From positions 1-42,873 of the forward strand of contig OUQQ01000107.1 in NCBI GenBank assembly GCA_900404475.1: DNA of 42,873 nucleotides, read 5' to 3'. The notes beneath the pieces were generated by a model. It did no database searches, was not told where the DNA came from, and worked only from the letters and a program-made list of their open reading frames with translations. This DNA comes from Spongospora subterranea (Eukaryota > Endomyxa > Phytomyxea > Plasmodiophorida > Plasmodiophoridae). Below, one piece after another: positions 23,794 to 34,557 of the stretch. Numbering within the stretch: position 1 is the stretch's first letter; the number at the start of each line of letters is the position of its first letter. A program made the position numbers and the translations under genes.

Positions 23794-24501
23794 CAAGAAG
23801 GCAACGGTATCATGGAGGTGGACTCGATCACCTTAATCGGAGCGAGTACATCCGATTGGAAAAATGGGTATTATGTTATTTCTGCAATGGGACAAAGCTG
23901 ACCTCCTCAGGACTGTACTGCAGCCTCCTCTTCCGATCACGGGTCGGCTCGAGGCCGGCGTGTACAGTGTAGGTAATGCTCGTGATTGAGCTAGTGATTG
24001 ATCACTGCCTTGGGTGTATATACCATATACTCTGTCACGTTATTTAGCACAACAGGCTGAATACCAGTGAACACGGCTTCACCGGCAGATGACGAGCCGG
24101 TCTTCCGACAAATGAGAAATGCATCGGTATTTTTTTTATGACAGCAAAGTTGAAAGTGCGCTTATCGAATCAGCCTCAAGTTCTTCATCGATCGAGTTTA
24201 GGACCATGGCGACGTTTTCAATAAATATTCAATTTAATACCGAACGGTTTTTTTTACCTCAACTTTTCACCTTTGAGGTCATAGCAATCTGCCGGTCAGA
24301 ATCGCCTGGTAATTCAAGTGACATATATTCAATCATCTTTCAGCACCAACCAACCCCGCTATTCCTCCCCATACCTGTTGGTCATCGATCCAGAAAATTC
24401 GCGTTTAGTGAAACCCTGAATCGTAAACCCTGGCAGTGTGGGGTTTCTGTTATTGCTTTGCGCCAGTATGTTCCAGACGTTACACTAATCTAACAATAAT
24501 A
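23794..24501 (+). other. Divergent promoter region with a 125-codon open frame
   Basis: About 700 bp between the divergent PI4KA and ceramidase genes. An open frame from 24119 to 24493 (an internal ATG at about 24206) stops 8 bp before the ceramidase ATG. It is rich in Ser, Phe and Ile, has no recognised motif, and contains a plausible 35-nt intron that would change its end. I treat it as a chance or upstream ORF. The rest shows no repeats or RNA genes. Confidence 0.3.
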
Positions 24502-25329
24502 ATGAAATCTAACAATAGTTATTTCTGTAAGGGCGAGCAAATCGATTAACAAAGCGTTCATACTTGATATTGTTGCCTAGGGGGACCGCCAGATTCGACA
24601 GTCGACTGGTGCGAAGCCAATTATGTCTACGCGGAATGTCTTGCTGAGACGTTCAACGCCATATCGTCTCTTCCCATTGTGGCGTTCGGCGTTATCGGGA
24701 TATTCGCCTATATCAAGAATTGCCATTATGACCTCAGATTTCTCGTCGCCTTCATCGCGTATACAATTGTTGGGATAGGGTCAGCCCTGTTTCACGGAAC
24801 GTTGAGAAGATCAGCGCAAATGCTTGACGAGATTCCAATGGTAATTGTCAATTCTGCCTGCATTTACATGTTGATCGAATGGCGCTCCAAACGGCATTAT
24901 CCTTATCTTCCTCATGTCATAACTGCTCTGACTTCCCTAGTATTGCTCATGTACATGTTTTGCGATCAATATGGTTTCTTCATTACAACATTTGTACTAC
25001 AATCTGCTTTCATCACCATTTCCTCGTTTAAAGTCGCCAATCAGCTTCGGAAAGGGGACCAGTCTAAGAGGCTCTGTTCCGCTTTATTCACTGCTTCATA
25101 TCTCATGTACTTCAGTGGCATCATACTATGGCTAATGGATATCATCTTATGCCCATACGTCCAGTCGTTCCATCTCCATTCATTTTGGCATTTACTCTCT
25201 GGAGCTGCGACATTCATCTGGCTACAGTTTCAGATTGGAGTTCGAGGCGTCAACACAGGACATAGGATCGCCATCAGTCATTTGATACTTCCCATTGTTG
25301 CCTATCAAGATAATATTAAAGGGAAATGA
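24502..25329 (+). CDS. Alkaline ceramidase (ACER/YPC1 family)
   Basis: A seven-transmembrane hydrolase of the ER/Golgi that cleaves ceramide to sphingosine and a fatty acid. A 25-nt first exon (24502-24526) encodes MKSNNSYF and joins across a 54-nt intron to exon 2 (24581-25329), giving 257 residues. The first exon is supported by the exact family start Y-F-W-G-P before STVDWCE. Active-site zinc ligands and partners are all present at the positions known from human ACER3: GSALFH (S76, H80), LDEIP (D91), and HSFWHLLSG (H208, H212). About seven hydrophobic helices are visible. The substrate chain-length preference that separates ACER1, 2 and 3 cannot be inferred. Confidence 0.95.
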
Positions 25330-25754
25330 ATAAAAAGGTCAACAACAATAAAATCCATGGCATTGAAGGCGTTCTGTACTGAAACAACCATAATGTGGTG
25401 TTTTTTTTGTGCTATGACATTTTGATAATTTTTTACAAACAACATGCCATAGATTTTTATTCGTGAACCAACCGACTGTCCTTATTAAGGGTCGTAAGTT
25501 TGGTGTCAGGTGTGTCCTTGAATCTCAGTAGACACGGTCGCGACGGTTATGACGCTTTGGGAGTCTTATTGTTTTGTACCCAATGGTGTTGACGTGAGTG
25601 GGTATGTACAGTACACTTGTCGGGCTGACGACGTAGTATTCCCGACCGTTACCGTTACCACTGTATCTCCCTTTCTGCACCTGAACTCCTGAAGACAGGT
25701 TACAGCGACGAATTCAGTCATTACATTACGAACAAGGGGACTCACAACCTTATC
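25330..25754 (+). other. Intergenic gap between ceramidase and condensin genes
   Basis: About 425 bp with no open frame or repeat of note. It contains the ceramidase 3' end (AATAAA-like AATAAAA within 20 bp of the stop) and the promoter of the condensin gene. Confidence 0.5.
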
Positions 25755-28591
25755 ATGGCGTCTAATCGTCGCCTGAGCTCGGGATTTGGGCTATGGACGG
25801 AAACATGCCAGCCCCTTGATCTAGGGGGCAACGATGATGAGGCGGAAAGGGAGCTGTTGAGGATGCATAGAGAGAAACGTCGACAATCCAATACCCCTAC
25901 GTCGAGAAGAAGGTTCTTTCACATTGATTTCTTGATCTGCGTGCCAGAACTGGTACATATAATCCGTTGACATAGATTATCTGCCCTACCTGGCCGCAAT
26001 GAGTCCAGCAAGATTGTCTCAGAAATGTATGATCGATGCATCAAAATGTCGGCAGAAAATAAGATCAATCGGCAGAACACCTGGGACTTAACTTTGATAG
26101 ATCATATTGATGATATGATTGGTCAGTCTGGTACTGATACTAATTTCCAAAAAGCGAGGTGTAGTAAAGAAAAAGGTTGCCTTCCGGGACTGTTTTTGAC
26201 TGTTGTAAATCTGGTAGCTGCACCCTGGATGCCTCTGTTAAGATTTATTCTTACCGAGTCGATTCCGTACATCACGACATGTTCAAGGTCAACTCCACAA
26301 ACTGTCTCTGGCAAGGTGATTCAAGCCGTGCATAGGTATTAGGAGGGCTGAATAGGACCGAGCAAGTAGACGAGGACAATGGAAATCTTGAAAATGGTAA
26401 AGTGGGCGTATTTGTACCGGCACGACTATTCATCATCAAGTATGTCGCAGAAGGAGAAGACAACGGCACTGACATTCCCGTCCGTCCTCGTGCACAGAAC
26501 CGTAATCAATTGAACAGCCACCTGGAGACACGAACCGCATCACTATCGGTCCCGTTATCCGAGCTTTTATTTGAAGTTGATCCAATGTTTCAAAGAGCGG
26601 CATCGTCATTTGACGAAGGCGGTGCAAAGGGTTTACTGTTAAACCAGTTAGCTGTTGGTCAAGGTTGCCATATCGTGTTTGACTTTTCCGCCGCAGTGGG
26701 CAGTTCTGTTCCGGTAATCAAACATCAAGTAATGAGAACCATAGCATACCTTATGCGTTTATTAGGAGGTTGACTCTGGCGCTTCCAAAGTTGATATATC
26801 TTTCTTCACGTCACATTGGAATACTGCAACTTCTTCGCAAACTCCATTACAGTTATCGCCGCTGACGGCCTTACTTCGGTCATCTTTGAATGAAAATCAG
26901 GAGTTTCAAGGCATCACTCAGTTCGCGGATGATGTTCGTTCTTTACCAAGAGATTAGCAAGCCCTGATTACTGCTTTGTTTTTAGGACGGATTCGGTAAT
27001 GATGTACCGATGACAAACGACATGGATCATAGCGATGCTGACGATTGGAATATGTCGCCACCCTTCGACTCCAATTTTTGCGACTCGTTAGCGAATAGTG
27101 GTCAGAGGCGGCTGCCAGAATTGTGCCTTTGGTCATATCAGAACTTTAGGCGATCATGTTTTCGATGTTGATGCTCAAGAAACTGCTCTGTATCAAGAGT
27201 TGCAGCAGGATCAGGGTAAACAAATCCTCGTCAATTCAAATTCGCTAAACTCTATGTTAGAGGCCGAAAAAGACGAGTTGTTTGACTCAACAATTCCCGT
27301 ATTAAGAGTATCGTCACCATGCAGCTCCCGCCGAACTAGCTCGGCTTTATCTGATATAATGGGACATGGGGCGCTAGCCACTGATACTTTCATTTTAACA
27401 AAGAATTGGGCAGGGCCAGGCCCTGGGAATGCTCATTGGAAATTCCGAAAAGATTTTCAGAATTCTGTCTGTGATATATGTTCTCGTTCTATGCGCTACC
27501 TGAACTTTTGATGCTATTTCCAGGATGAACAAATCCGATCGGTTATAACTAAACCTGGAAGAAGCAAAACAGTGCAGGATATTGATTTCAAGTCTGTGCT
27601 TCGTCTTTCCTACTACTTCATTAGCGCTAACGCGGATAATTGCTTTCAGCGGTCCTCCTGTCAATGTGAAAGAAGATTTATGTATTTCTGCACGGTCTAA
27701 CAATACGTTATCTGATGCATTAATGAATCGGTCTGTAAAATCAGTGCATCTCTTGCCTACAGACCTTCGTATCGACAGCCATTCATTACAAAGGTGATCA
27801 TGTTTTTTTTAAGTAACAACTTCTTTACATTTTGCTGTATGTAGATTGTTTCATCGACCACAACAATCACTGAGACCTCTCACGAACAATGTTGCTCCAT
27901 CAAATCAGGGCGATCTCTTGGTTAACTTCAATTATGATTATGAAAATGATCAAAACAATTTCTGCGCTGCCGATGATGACGACGACGGTGGTGACGAAGT
28001 GATTAATTATGGTGTCGAATATCCCGAGGTTCGATTCATCTGAAATTATACTTTTAAATGACTGACATGCATCATGTTGCTTCTGTTCAGCGATCAGATT
28101 TATTCGCTTCAGAATTCACGTTTGTTGATCAGCCTATTACTGCAGATAGAATCGAAATTGACTTTGCGAAAGCCTCGAAAAAAGTTGATATAAAGGAAAG
28201 TCCATTGAACATCACATCATGCGAAGCTTATTGTCTGATACAGGCAGTCAAACACTCACTTTGGGCTACGTTATCTGAAAAGACTGAAATGGCTCCTCGC
28301 ATCACTGTTGAAGAATGTCAGTCCTTAGTTCAGCCGGAAACAATCGAGTGGCCATCTTTCAAAAACATGATTTCGTCTGTGTAAGCATTTTATGAAAAAA
28401 ATAGGATGGATTCGAATTGACAAATTTATAGGCCGATTCCGGATTCATCTCGAGAGGCAATGTCGGTGCAACTATTTTTTATTTGTCTTTTACATTTAGC
28501 GAACGACAATGACCTGTTGTTCAAACCTGGTCAAGTTCCTCTGGGTGATTTCAGCATCGGTCGCCGAGCAGGTTCGCACGTTCGCGATTGA
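25755..28591 (+). CDS. NCAPH: Condensin complex subunit 2 (kleisin, Barren/CAP-H)
   Basis: NCAPH is the kleisin that bridges the SMC2/SMC4 heads in condensin I and is needed for mitotic chromosome folding. Thirteen exons (25755-25912, 25976-26158, 26218-26287, 26336-26396, 26451-26728, 26766-26933, 26986-27097, 27150-27466, 27524-27591, 27650-27793, 27845-28028, 28091-28380, 28432-28591) give 730 residues (human 741). Diagnostic segments: KMSAENKINRQNTWDLTLID; TLDASVKIYSYRVDSVHHD; VLGGLNRT; FEVDPMFQRAASSFDEGGAKG; WAGPGPGNAHWKFRK; LLPTDLRID; FNYDYENDQNNFC; RIEIDFAKASKKVDIK; VKHSLWATL; and VQLFFICLLHLANDNDLL. Exon 12 carries a 16-codon insert absent from relatives that has intron-like features. 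One intron (26729-26765) is only 37 nt. Confidence 0.94.
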
Positions 28592-28815
28592 TCTTACCTT
28601 GATGCCACGCCTTGCATAACTATTCAATACATACTGATAAAATTGCTACAAAGAGCGATCAAATTTTCGGAAAACTCGCAGATTTTCGGAGTGCTGATTT
28701 GCGTGCGCAGTCCGTCAACGGTACTGAAATTTGCTGATCTCGCTGATAAGGGCTCGTCCGTGTGTCGTCCTCACAAATCTAGCCATTTATTTTCCAAATT
28801 ACCGTTTTGAGAGTA

Positions 28816-29268
28816 ATGGTGTCGTCCGTTTCAGCGTCTTTCAAGGCTAAAGTCAGCAGTCATGTTCAGAATCAAGCCGCTAAAGTTCACAACTCCAGGA
28901 AGAAATCACAGGTCAAAGAAATTTCAGCAGCCAAGCCTGAGGTGGATACCAAGACATCCAGCGAGCCCCATCCCGCCTTGCAATATTTGACTCTGTGGGA
29001 TTCTGATAAATCTCAATGGAAATTTGCCAAAGCTCGTCAGATTTGGTTGTTGAAGAACATGATGAATCGCGATAAAATTCCCAAAGCGTCGTTCAAAATG
29101 TTGCTCCGTTATATCAACAGTATGACAGGGCATGCGAGAACTGCCAGTATTGAGAAAGTCAAAGCCATTCTTGCCCAAACACCAAACGGAGAAGAGGACA
29201 AAACCCTTCGAAAATTTCAAAGGCGAGCGAAGTGCATACTAGCCGTTTTAGATGCTGATCATGAATAG
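28816..29268 (+). CDS. WKF-domain (C7orf50-like) protein
   Basis: A single-exon gene of 150 residues. After a basic, Lys/Ser-rich N-terminus of about 50 residues comes the WKF domain: ALQYLTLWDSDKSQWKFAKA, then RQIWLLKNMMNRDKIP and the segment FKMLLRYINSMTGHAR. This is the order seen in human C7orf50, a nucleolar protein of poorly known role, probably in ribosome biogenesis. The protein ends with a basic KFQRRAK helix. The ATG at 28816 is the first in frame. The stop lies 55 bp from the stop of the convergent hydrolase-fold gene. Confidence 0.85.
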   Translation: MVSSVSASFKAKVSSHVQNQAAKVHNSRKKSQVKEISAAKPEVDTKTSSEPHPALQYLTLWDSDKSQWKFAKARQIWLLKNMMNRDKIPKASFKMLLRYINSMTGHARTASIEKVKAILAQTPNGEEDKTLRKFQRRAKCILAVLDADHE

Positions 29269-29323
29269 ACTCATCCTCATTTCAAATAATATATCTTGTT
29301 TATAATATTGCCGCAAACTTTCA

Positions 29324-30671
29324 TCAATCAGTCTGATTTCTTCTCTGTATGAGCCACTGAATAATCCTGTCAGATGCTTTGTTCGCCATGTACTTCTTCG
29401 TGCATATGGTAATGGAATTTGCTGTATTGCCACTACGATCGAAAATACTGCTGGCGTAGATGAACAGCCACGGATTTTGGAGTTCTTCACATGGAAGAGA
29501 TGATTTGCCGAGATTCGCTTCATCTCTTGTAGCTACTGTCCTCCAATACTGACCAATCAAATATCTGTAGGATACTTCATCCATGTTGCTCAAATCAGAG
29601 TCGATCATCGGCTTAGCAAATGCAAATATGATACGTATTAGACCTGAAAATGATGAAATTGTGCTTGCCACAACTCGAGATAAGGTCACAGGCAAAACTG
29701 ATTGTGTTGGTTCCGGTTTGCCACATTGCACACCATTCAGCGAGATTCCTGATATCGACAAATACTTGCTAGCGAAAAGAGATTTGAAAGTTAGAGCAGC
29801 AGCATGGCCTGCTTCGTGACCAACTAAAACAGCGTTGGCTCTAGCGGCACCGCCAGGTGGAAGCTCCGCGTTGAAAACACGCTCAATATTAAAAGCGTCT
29901 TGGAATTGAGAAAGCTGCTGTGGTGATGGCGGTGACAAACCAGTTCCAGGGAGATCATATGCGCATACTCGGGTGTGGTCAGATAGGAGGTCAATATAGT
30001 GAGATAGTGCAGGAGAAGGGACTGAATATGAGCTAGTCATAACGATCAATGTGTTGTCTGTGATATCTCCTTTACACCAATAGTGAATTGGTACTTGGCC
30101 GTCGTTCGTGAAAAATTTAGGAGGAAAACGGTACAGCTGGTATGTTCCCAGAATGGAATCGGTAAACGCGGATAAGGCGACGGAACTGAGCAGAAAAACG
30201 AATGATATATGTGCCCAAGGGCGTTGCACATAGCTTGTTTGGTTGTAAATTTTGACTGAAGAAATATGACATACAATAGCTATCATGAGTGTGAATACGA
30301 TATCTGATAGAATGTCAAGCTGAAATGGGATTTTCAAGAGCAATATGCTCGAAGCGACGGCGCGCAGAGCGCATGATAACGCCACGATGGCGAAGGGTAC
30401 TTTCAATGGATGAGTAGATATAAGCCTTGAACTGGCGATGACAATTAGGATCCATGCAAACCCTAATGTAACCGAGACATTCAGTCAAGAACTGCACCTG
30501 AATGCACAGGTCATTTCACTGCTAGAGCTTACCTAAACTGAGGTTATATGTAGCTAATAGTATCAAGAAGCAAATAACAATGATGATAAACACCAGGAGG
30601 GGTGAAGAGCGTTTGAGCTTCAGGAAACAATGTGCAGTTTTCAGTTGAAAATGGCTTGATGATGACAACAT
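29324..30671 (-). CDS. Membrane-anchored alpha/beta-hydrolase-fold protein lacking the nucleophile serine
   Basis: Two minus-strand exons, 30533-30671 and 29324-30462, joined across a 70-nt intron, encode 425 residues. The first exon gives a hydrophobic helix ([16 protein letters not shown]); about three more helices follow within the first 150 residues. The C-terminal half is an alpha/beta-hydrolase fold: VPIHYWCKG, strand [28 protein letters not shown] (a usual strand-and-turn), and the nucleophile elbow [15 protein letters not shown]. At the elbow the family Ser is replaced by Glu (E263). No convincing catalytic His follows, only [13 protein letters not shown] for the usual Asp strand. It is therefore probably a non-enzymatic relative, or one with changed chemistry. 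The closest family is not clear to me; it resembles membrane ABHD proteins of fungi and protists. Confidence 0.72.
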
Positions 30672-31303
30672 GATGCAATCCAAACAATGACCAACCCAAA
30701 GCCTGAGACCGACAAGTACCTCTGCATCGGCCGCTAAACTGCCAGACTGCAGGACAACATGTCACATGCAATTCATGAGTTCATGCAACGGAATTGCCTG
30801 CTCGTCATGAGACATGCCGGTTACTATGACTATGGGGCAATTGCGTCGGACAAGCATCAGGACGAATGCGCTGTGAAGAGAGATATTGAGTCTAGCGTAT
30901 TCCCCCTGAAGGTGGAGCTATAGATTGGACTCATGCCCGCTGGAGTCATCGTTTGCATTGAAGAGAGGCGGTTCAGTTAACAGAATGAATTTTGAAATGA
31001 AGAAGATCTAACGAGAGCTGAGCCATGGCGTGGTAATGTAAATCAGTGCCCCCTGTTAAGACATCCCCTGTCAGAGCAGGGCCTCCTCCCATTGTCAATA
31101 ATCCACCCTGCGCCACTCGTGCAGAGATTAGCTTGGTACCCGTCGTAACATCATCTGGTCCTACACCCCTTTACATGGTGTCTCTTCATTATTATTATTA
31201 TTATTATTCTCCTTATCGACGAGAGTGGGGTGTCGTCGCCTTCGATGATCATAGCCTGATCGGTACGGCTTCATTCACAGTATCAGAATAAATCTGTACA
31301 TCC
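30672..31303 (+). other. Divergent intergenic region with a microsatellite
   Basis: About 630 bp between the hydrolase-fold and Sel1 genes. A 46-codon plus-strand frame from ATG 30783 contains LLVMRHAGYYDY, faintly like the RHG/RHA start of histidine phosphatases, but no other phosphatase motif follows. A trinucleotide repeat is annotated separately. No RNA gene seen. Confidence 0.35.
31188..31208 (+). repeat. (ATT)7 microsatellite
   Basis: Seven uninterrupted ATT units, about 95 bp upstream of the Sel1 gene start, in its probable promoter or leader. Confidence 0.9.
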
Positions 31304-34300
31304 ATGTCCTCGGCTGTTTCCGTTCCGGTTCTTCGTCAGGTTCTCAATGAGGACGATACGAACCAAATATTCAAGAAGGGCAAAGTATTATCTGAGAGAA
31401 CTGGGGATATTGTTCGCCGAGATAAAGCGTGCACCCTATATGATCGGCTAATTCAGCACTCATCGTTGTTAACTGATGCCCAACGTGAGGTAAGAGGCAT
31501 TTCTCATGAACTGGCTTTGGTTTGACGTATGCGAAATTGATACGAGGAATTACTCCAGGAATTTAATCAAGCTGGAGGCGGAAAGGCCCTATATTGTATA
31601 TGTACAATTGGACCTCACGCCTTAGACAAGAATGGGCTTTTGAATATGAGGTGAGATTGTATTCTAGTTTCTGTTTGTAACTCAATTAATTGATTAGGAT
31701 GGGTGCAGATTCCCGTAGTAAACCCTGTGAATGTCCATGTTCGCAATGCAGCGCTAGACGAGGCTCAGAGCACTCTCAGTTCCTGGTTGGCGTTATGTAT
31801 TCTCAAGGGTTCGGGGCAGTGAAAAACATGAACCAAGCGTTCCATTGGTTCAGTCAAGCTGCTAACAAGGAGTGTCTCCCTGCTATGTTCGCCCTCGGCT
31901 ACATGTACGATAATGGCCTGGGCGTCAGGCAAAATTACGACGAAGCTATGCTCTGGTATACGCGAGCAGCCAATAGCGGATATGCTGCTGCCAAGTTTCA
32001 GCTGGGCTGTATGTATGAGATGGGTCTTGGAGTCCAGGCTAGCTTTTCGTCAGCCCTTGATCTGTGGAGCGAAGCTGCACAGAAGAAGTATTTGCCAGCT
32101 ATGCTTCGGCTGGCGTATGTGTTCAAACACGGTGAAGGTGTTGAGCAAAATCTAGCGGAGGCAGGCGTCCTGTATAAACAAGCGGCTAAAATGGGAGATG
32201 CTGCTGCTCAAACTACTGTCGGATTCATGTACGAGCAAGGGCATGGTTTCAAACAGGATTATCGGCAGGCATTAAAATGGTATACCATGGCTGCAGAGGC
32301 TGGTGACCTGACGGCGCAAGCGAATTTAGCTAGTATGTATGAGCGAGGGTGTGGTGTGGAGCGAGATTTAGAAAAAGCGCTATACTGGTTTGAGTTGGCT
32401 GCCCAACAAAATGATTCCACAGCCCAGCTCATTCTTGGCACAATGTATGAAAGAATTGAGGTTAATCCATCCACATCGTGCTTCTGAATGATTCACCTAT
32501 ATGTACCAATCCAGGATTATTTTCGAGCGTTTTCTTGGTTTGAGCACGCGGCTGAGCAAGCTAATCCAGAGGCACAACGTAGAGTGGCCGATATGCTGAT
32601 AAGAGGACAAGGTGTTGATGTTGACGTTTCGAGGGCAATATTCTGGTATGAACATGCCGCCGATGGAGGAGATGTCGAAGCTATGATAAGCCTAGGGTGC
32701 ATGTATGACGATGGAGTGCTAGTTCGTCGAGATGTAGAAAAATCGTTTCGATATTTTGAAACTGGGACGGTAGCCGGGAACCCGTATTGCCAATTTCGGA
32801 CAGGGCAAATGATTGAAAGAGGTCAAGGTGTACGAGCGAATCCAAAAGATGCTTTGCACTATTATAAACTCAGCGCTGCTGCCGACGAACCTGCTGTAAG
32901 CCCAAGAGGTTCCATCATTATACCTAATGTTCAACTTGTGATAGGCGATATTGGCATTAGGGCACCTCTACGAACATGGATCACTTGTACCTGAGGATTT
33001 ACCAAGAGCAATATCTTTATTCAATCGTGCCATCCAGCTGGGATTACCCGACGCTAACGCTGCGTTAGGCTCTTTGTATTTGAAAGGTCGCGGAGTGGAA
33101 AAAGACGTTAGGAAGGCTATAGAATTATATGAACAGGCCGCTGCAGCTGGCTGTGCTGAAGCCGATTATTGTCTCGGTTTTCTGTTTAAGTCTGGTTCTG
33201 ACGGGGTTCCTCCCAATCTTGATCGAAGTGTTAAACATTTCACGTTGGCTGCCAAAGCTGGCGATGACCGCTCACAGTTTAGCTTAGGTTGCATGTATAA
33301 GAAGGGATTAAGTGTGGTGCAAAGTTTTGAGACTGCAGCGTACTGGTTCAAAAAAGCAGCAAAAGCTGGTGATGATCGGGCTCAAGCATCGTTGGGTCGA
33401 CTATACGAAACAGGAAAAGGGCTGCCCATCGATTATAAAAAGGCGATGGTGTGGTATGAAAGGGCTGCATCTCAAGGGAACGTCAAGAGCATGGTTAGTT
33501 TGGGGTCCCTGTACGAAAAAGGCTTGGGTGCAAAAGTCAATTTGGAACAAGCCGTCAAGTTTTATGGGCAAGCTGCTGCTGCCGGCTGGGCCGAAGGTCA
33601 ATGCGCTCTTGGAGTCATGTTTGACCATGGTCGGGGTGTCAAGCAGTCATACAAAAAGGCATACGCTTTATATTTACAGGCTGCCCAACAACACTATCCA
33701 AAGGCCATGTTCTACCTAGCATATATGCTCCAATATGGCCAAGGGGTGGAAAAGAATGTTCAGGACTCTTTGAAGTGGTACAAGGCGGCTGCCGAAGCCA
33801 ACGATCCCGATGCAGCATTTCATCTAGCTAGGTTGCTGGAAGAAGGGGGCGCAGGATCGGGGCAGAGTCAACAGGCACATAAATGGTACGTAACCGCAGC
33901 TCAAGCAGGCCATGCTGGGGCGATCGACCGTCTCAAAGAGATGGGATCCTCAATCAGCGGGATATCGACAGTGAAACCAAAGGACGTCAGTCGTTTAGCT
34001 ATGAATATGCCTAAGCAAACTCGATATCAGCAACAACCAGCAGCATCGACATCATATCACGTCAGAGGACGGCACAGTTTTGACGATGAAAGCGAGCCAG
34101 CAGTACATCAGCGTGCAGCGGTACCAAATCAGGGTTCCACTGCCTTTCCAACTGCTATTTCAGCTTCCAGAACAGGGAGCAATGTCACCACCACAGGCAA
34201 ATCCAGGACACACCAAGTTACTACCGGTAGTCAGGATTTTGCTTCAGCTCCACGAATTGATTCATCGACGACTCCGCCAACTGCCCCTTTGGACGCAAAT

Positions 34301-34408
34301 CCAGTTAGTAGGCAACTGGTCGGGCGAATGCGAACTCTGTGGGGAGATCAGTGGACAAATCCAGAATCAAATGACGGAACAAGCACTAAGATAGATGGTC
34401 AATCGTAA
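31304..34408 (+). CDS. Sel1-repeat protein with about 19 tandem repeats
   Basis: Sel1-like repeats form an alpha-solenoid used as a protein-binding scaffold. Exons 31304-31489, 31547-31650 (or from 31559), 31698-32460, 32515-32895 and 32945-34408 give 965 residues. The N-terminal about 120 residues are unlike Sel1, with a CECPCSQC cysteine cluster. Then come about 19 repeats of 36 residues with the pattern A..LG.MYE.G.GV..D...A..WY..AA..G, without clear gaps except repeat 7, which is about four residues short at the exon 3/4 junction. The last about 150 residues are low-complexity Ser/Thr/Gln-rich. There is no signal peptide or transmembrane helix, so it is not the ER-resident SEL1L/Hrd3. A chitin-synthase regulator (Chs4/Skt5-like) or cytosolic scaffold role is possible but not shown. 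Confidence 0.9.
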
Positions 34409-34557
34409 TAGGACCCAATAATAATGCAAAACAAATTACTTATTAAAGCATATATTGGGGTCGCATCACATTTGGACAATGTTTGTATTGTTATTTGATG
34501 TTAAGCGGAAGGAAATCACACAATGAATAATTCGTGCATCATAATCCCGTTGGTTGG

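Noticed and set aside
26288..26335. Coding reading of this stretch as part of NCAPH (VNSTNCLWQ)
   Set aside because: Splicing it out restores the family block KVLGGLNRT exactly, so it is an intron.
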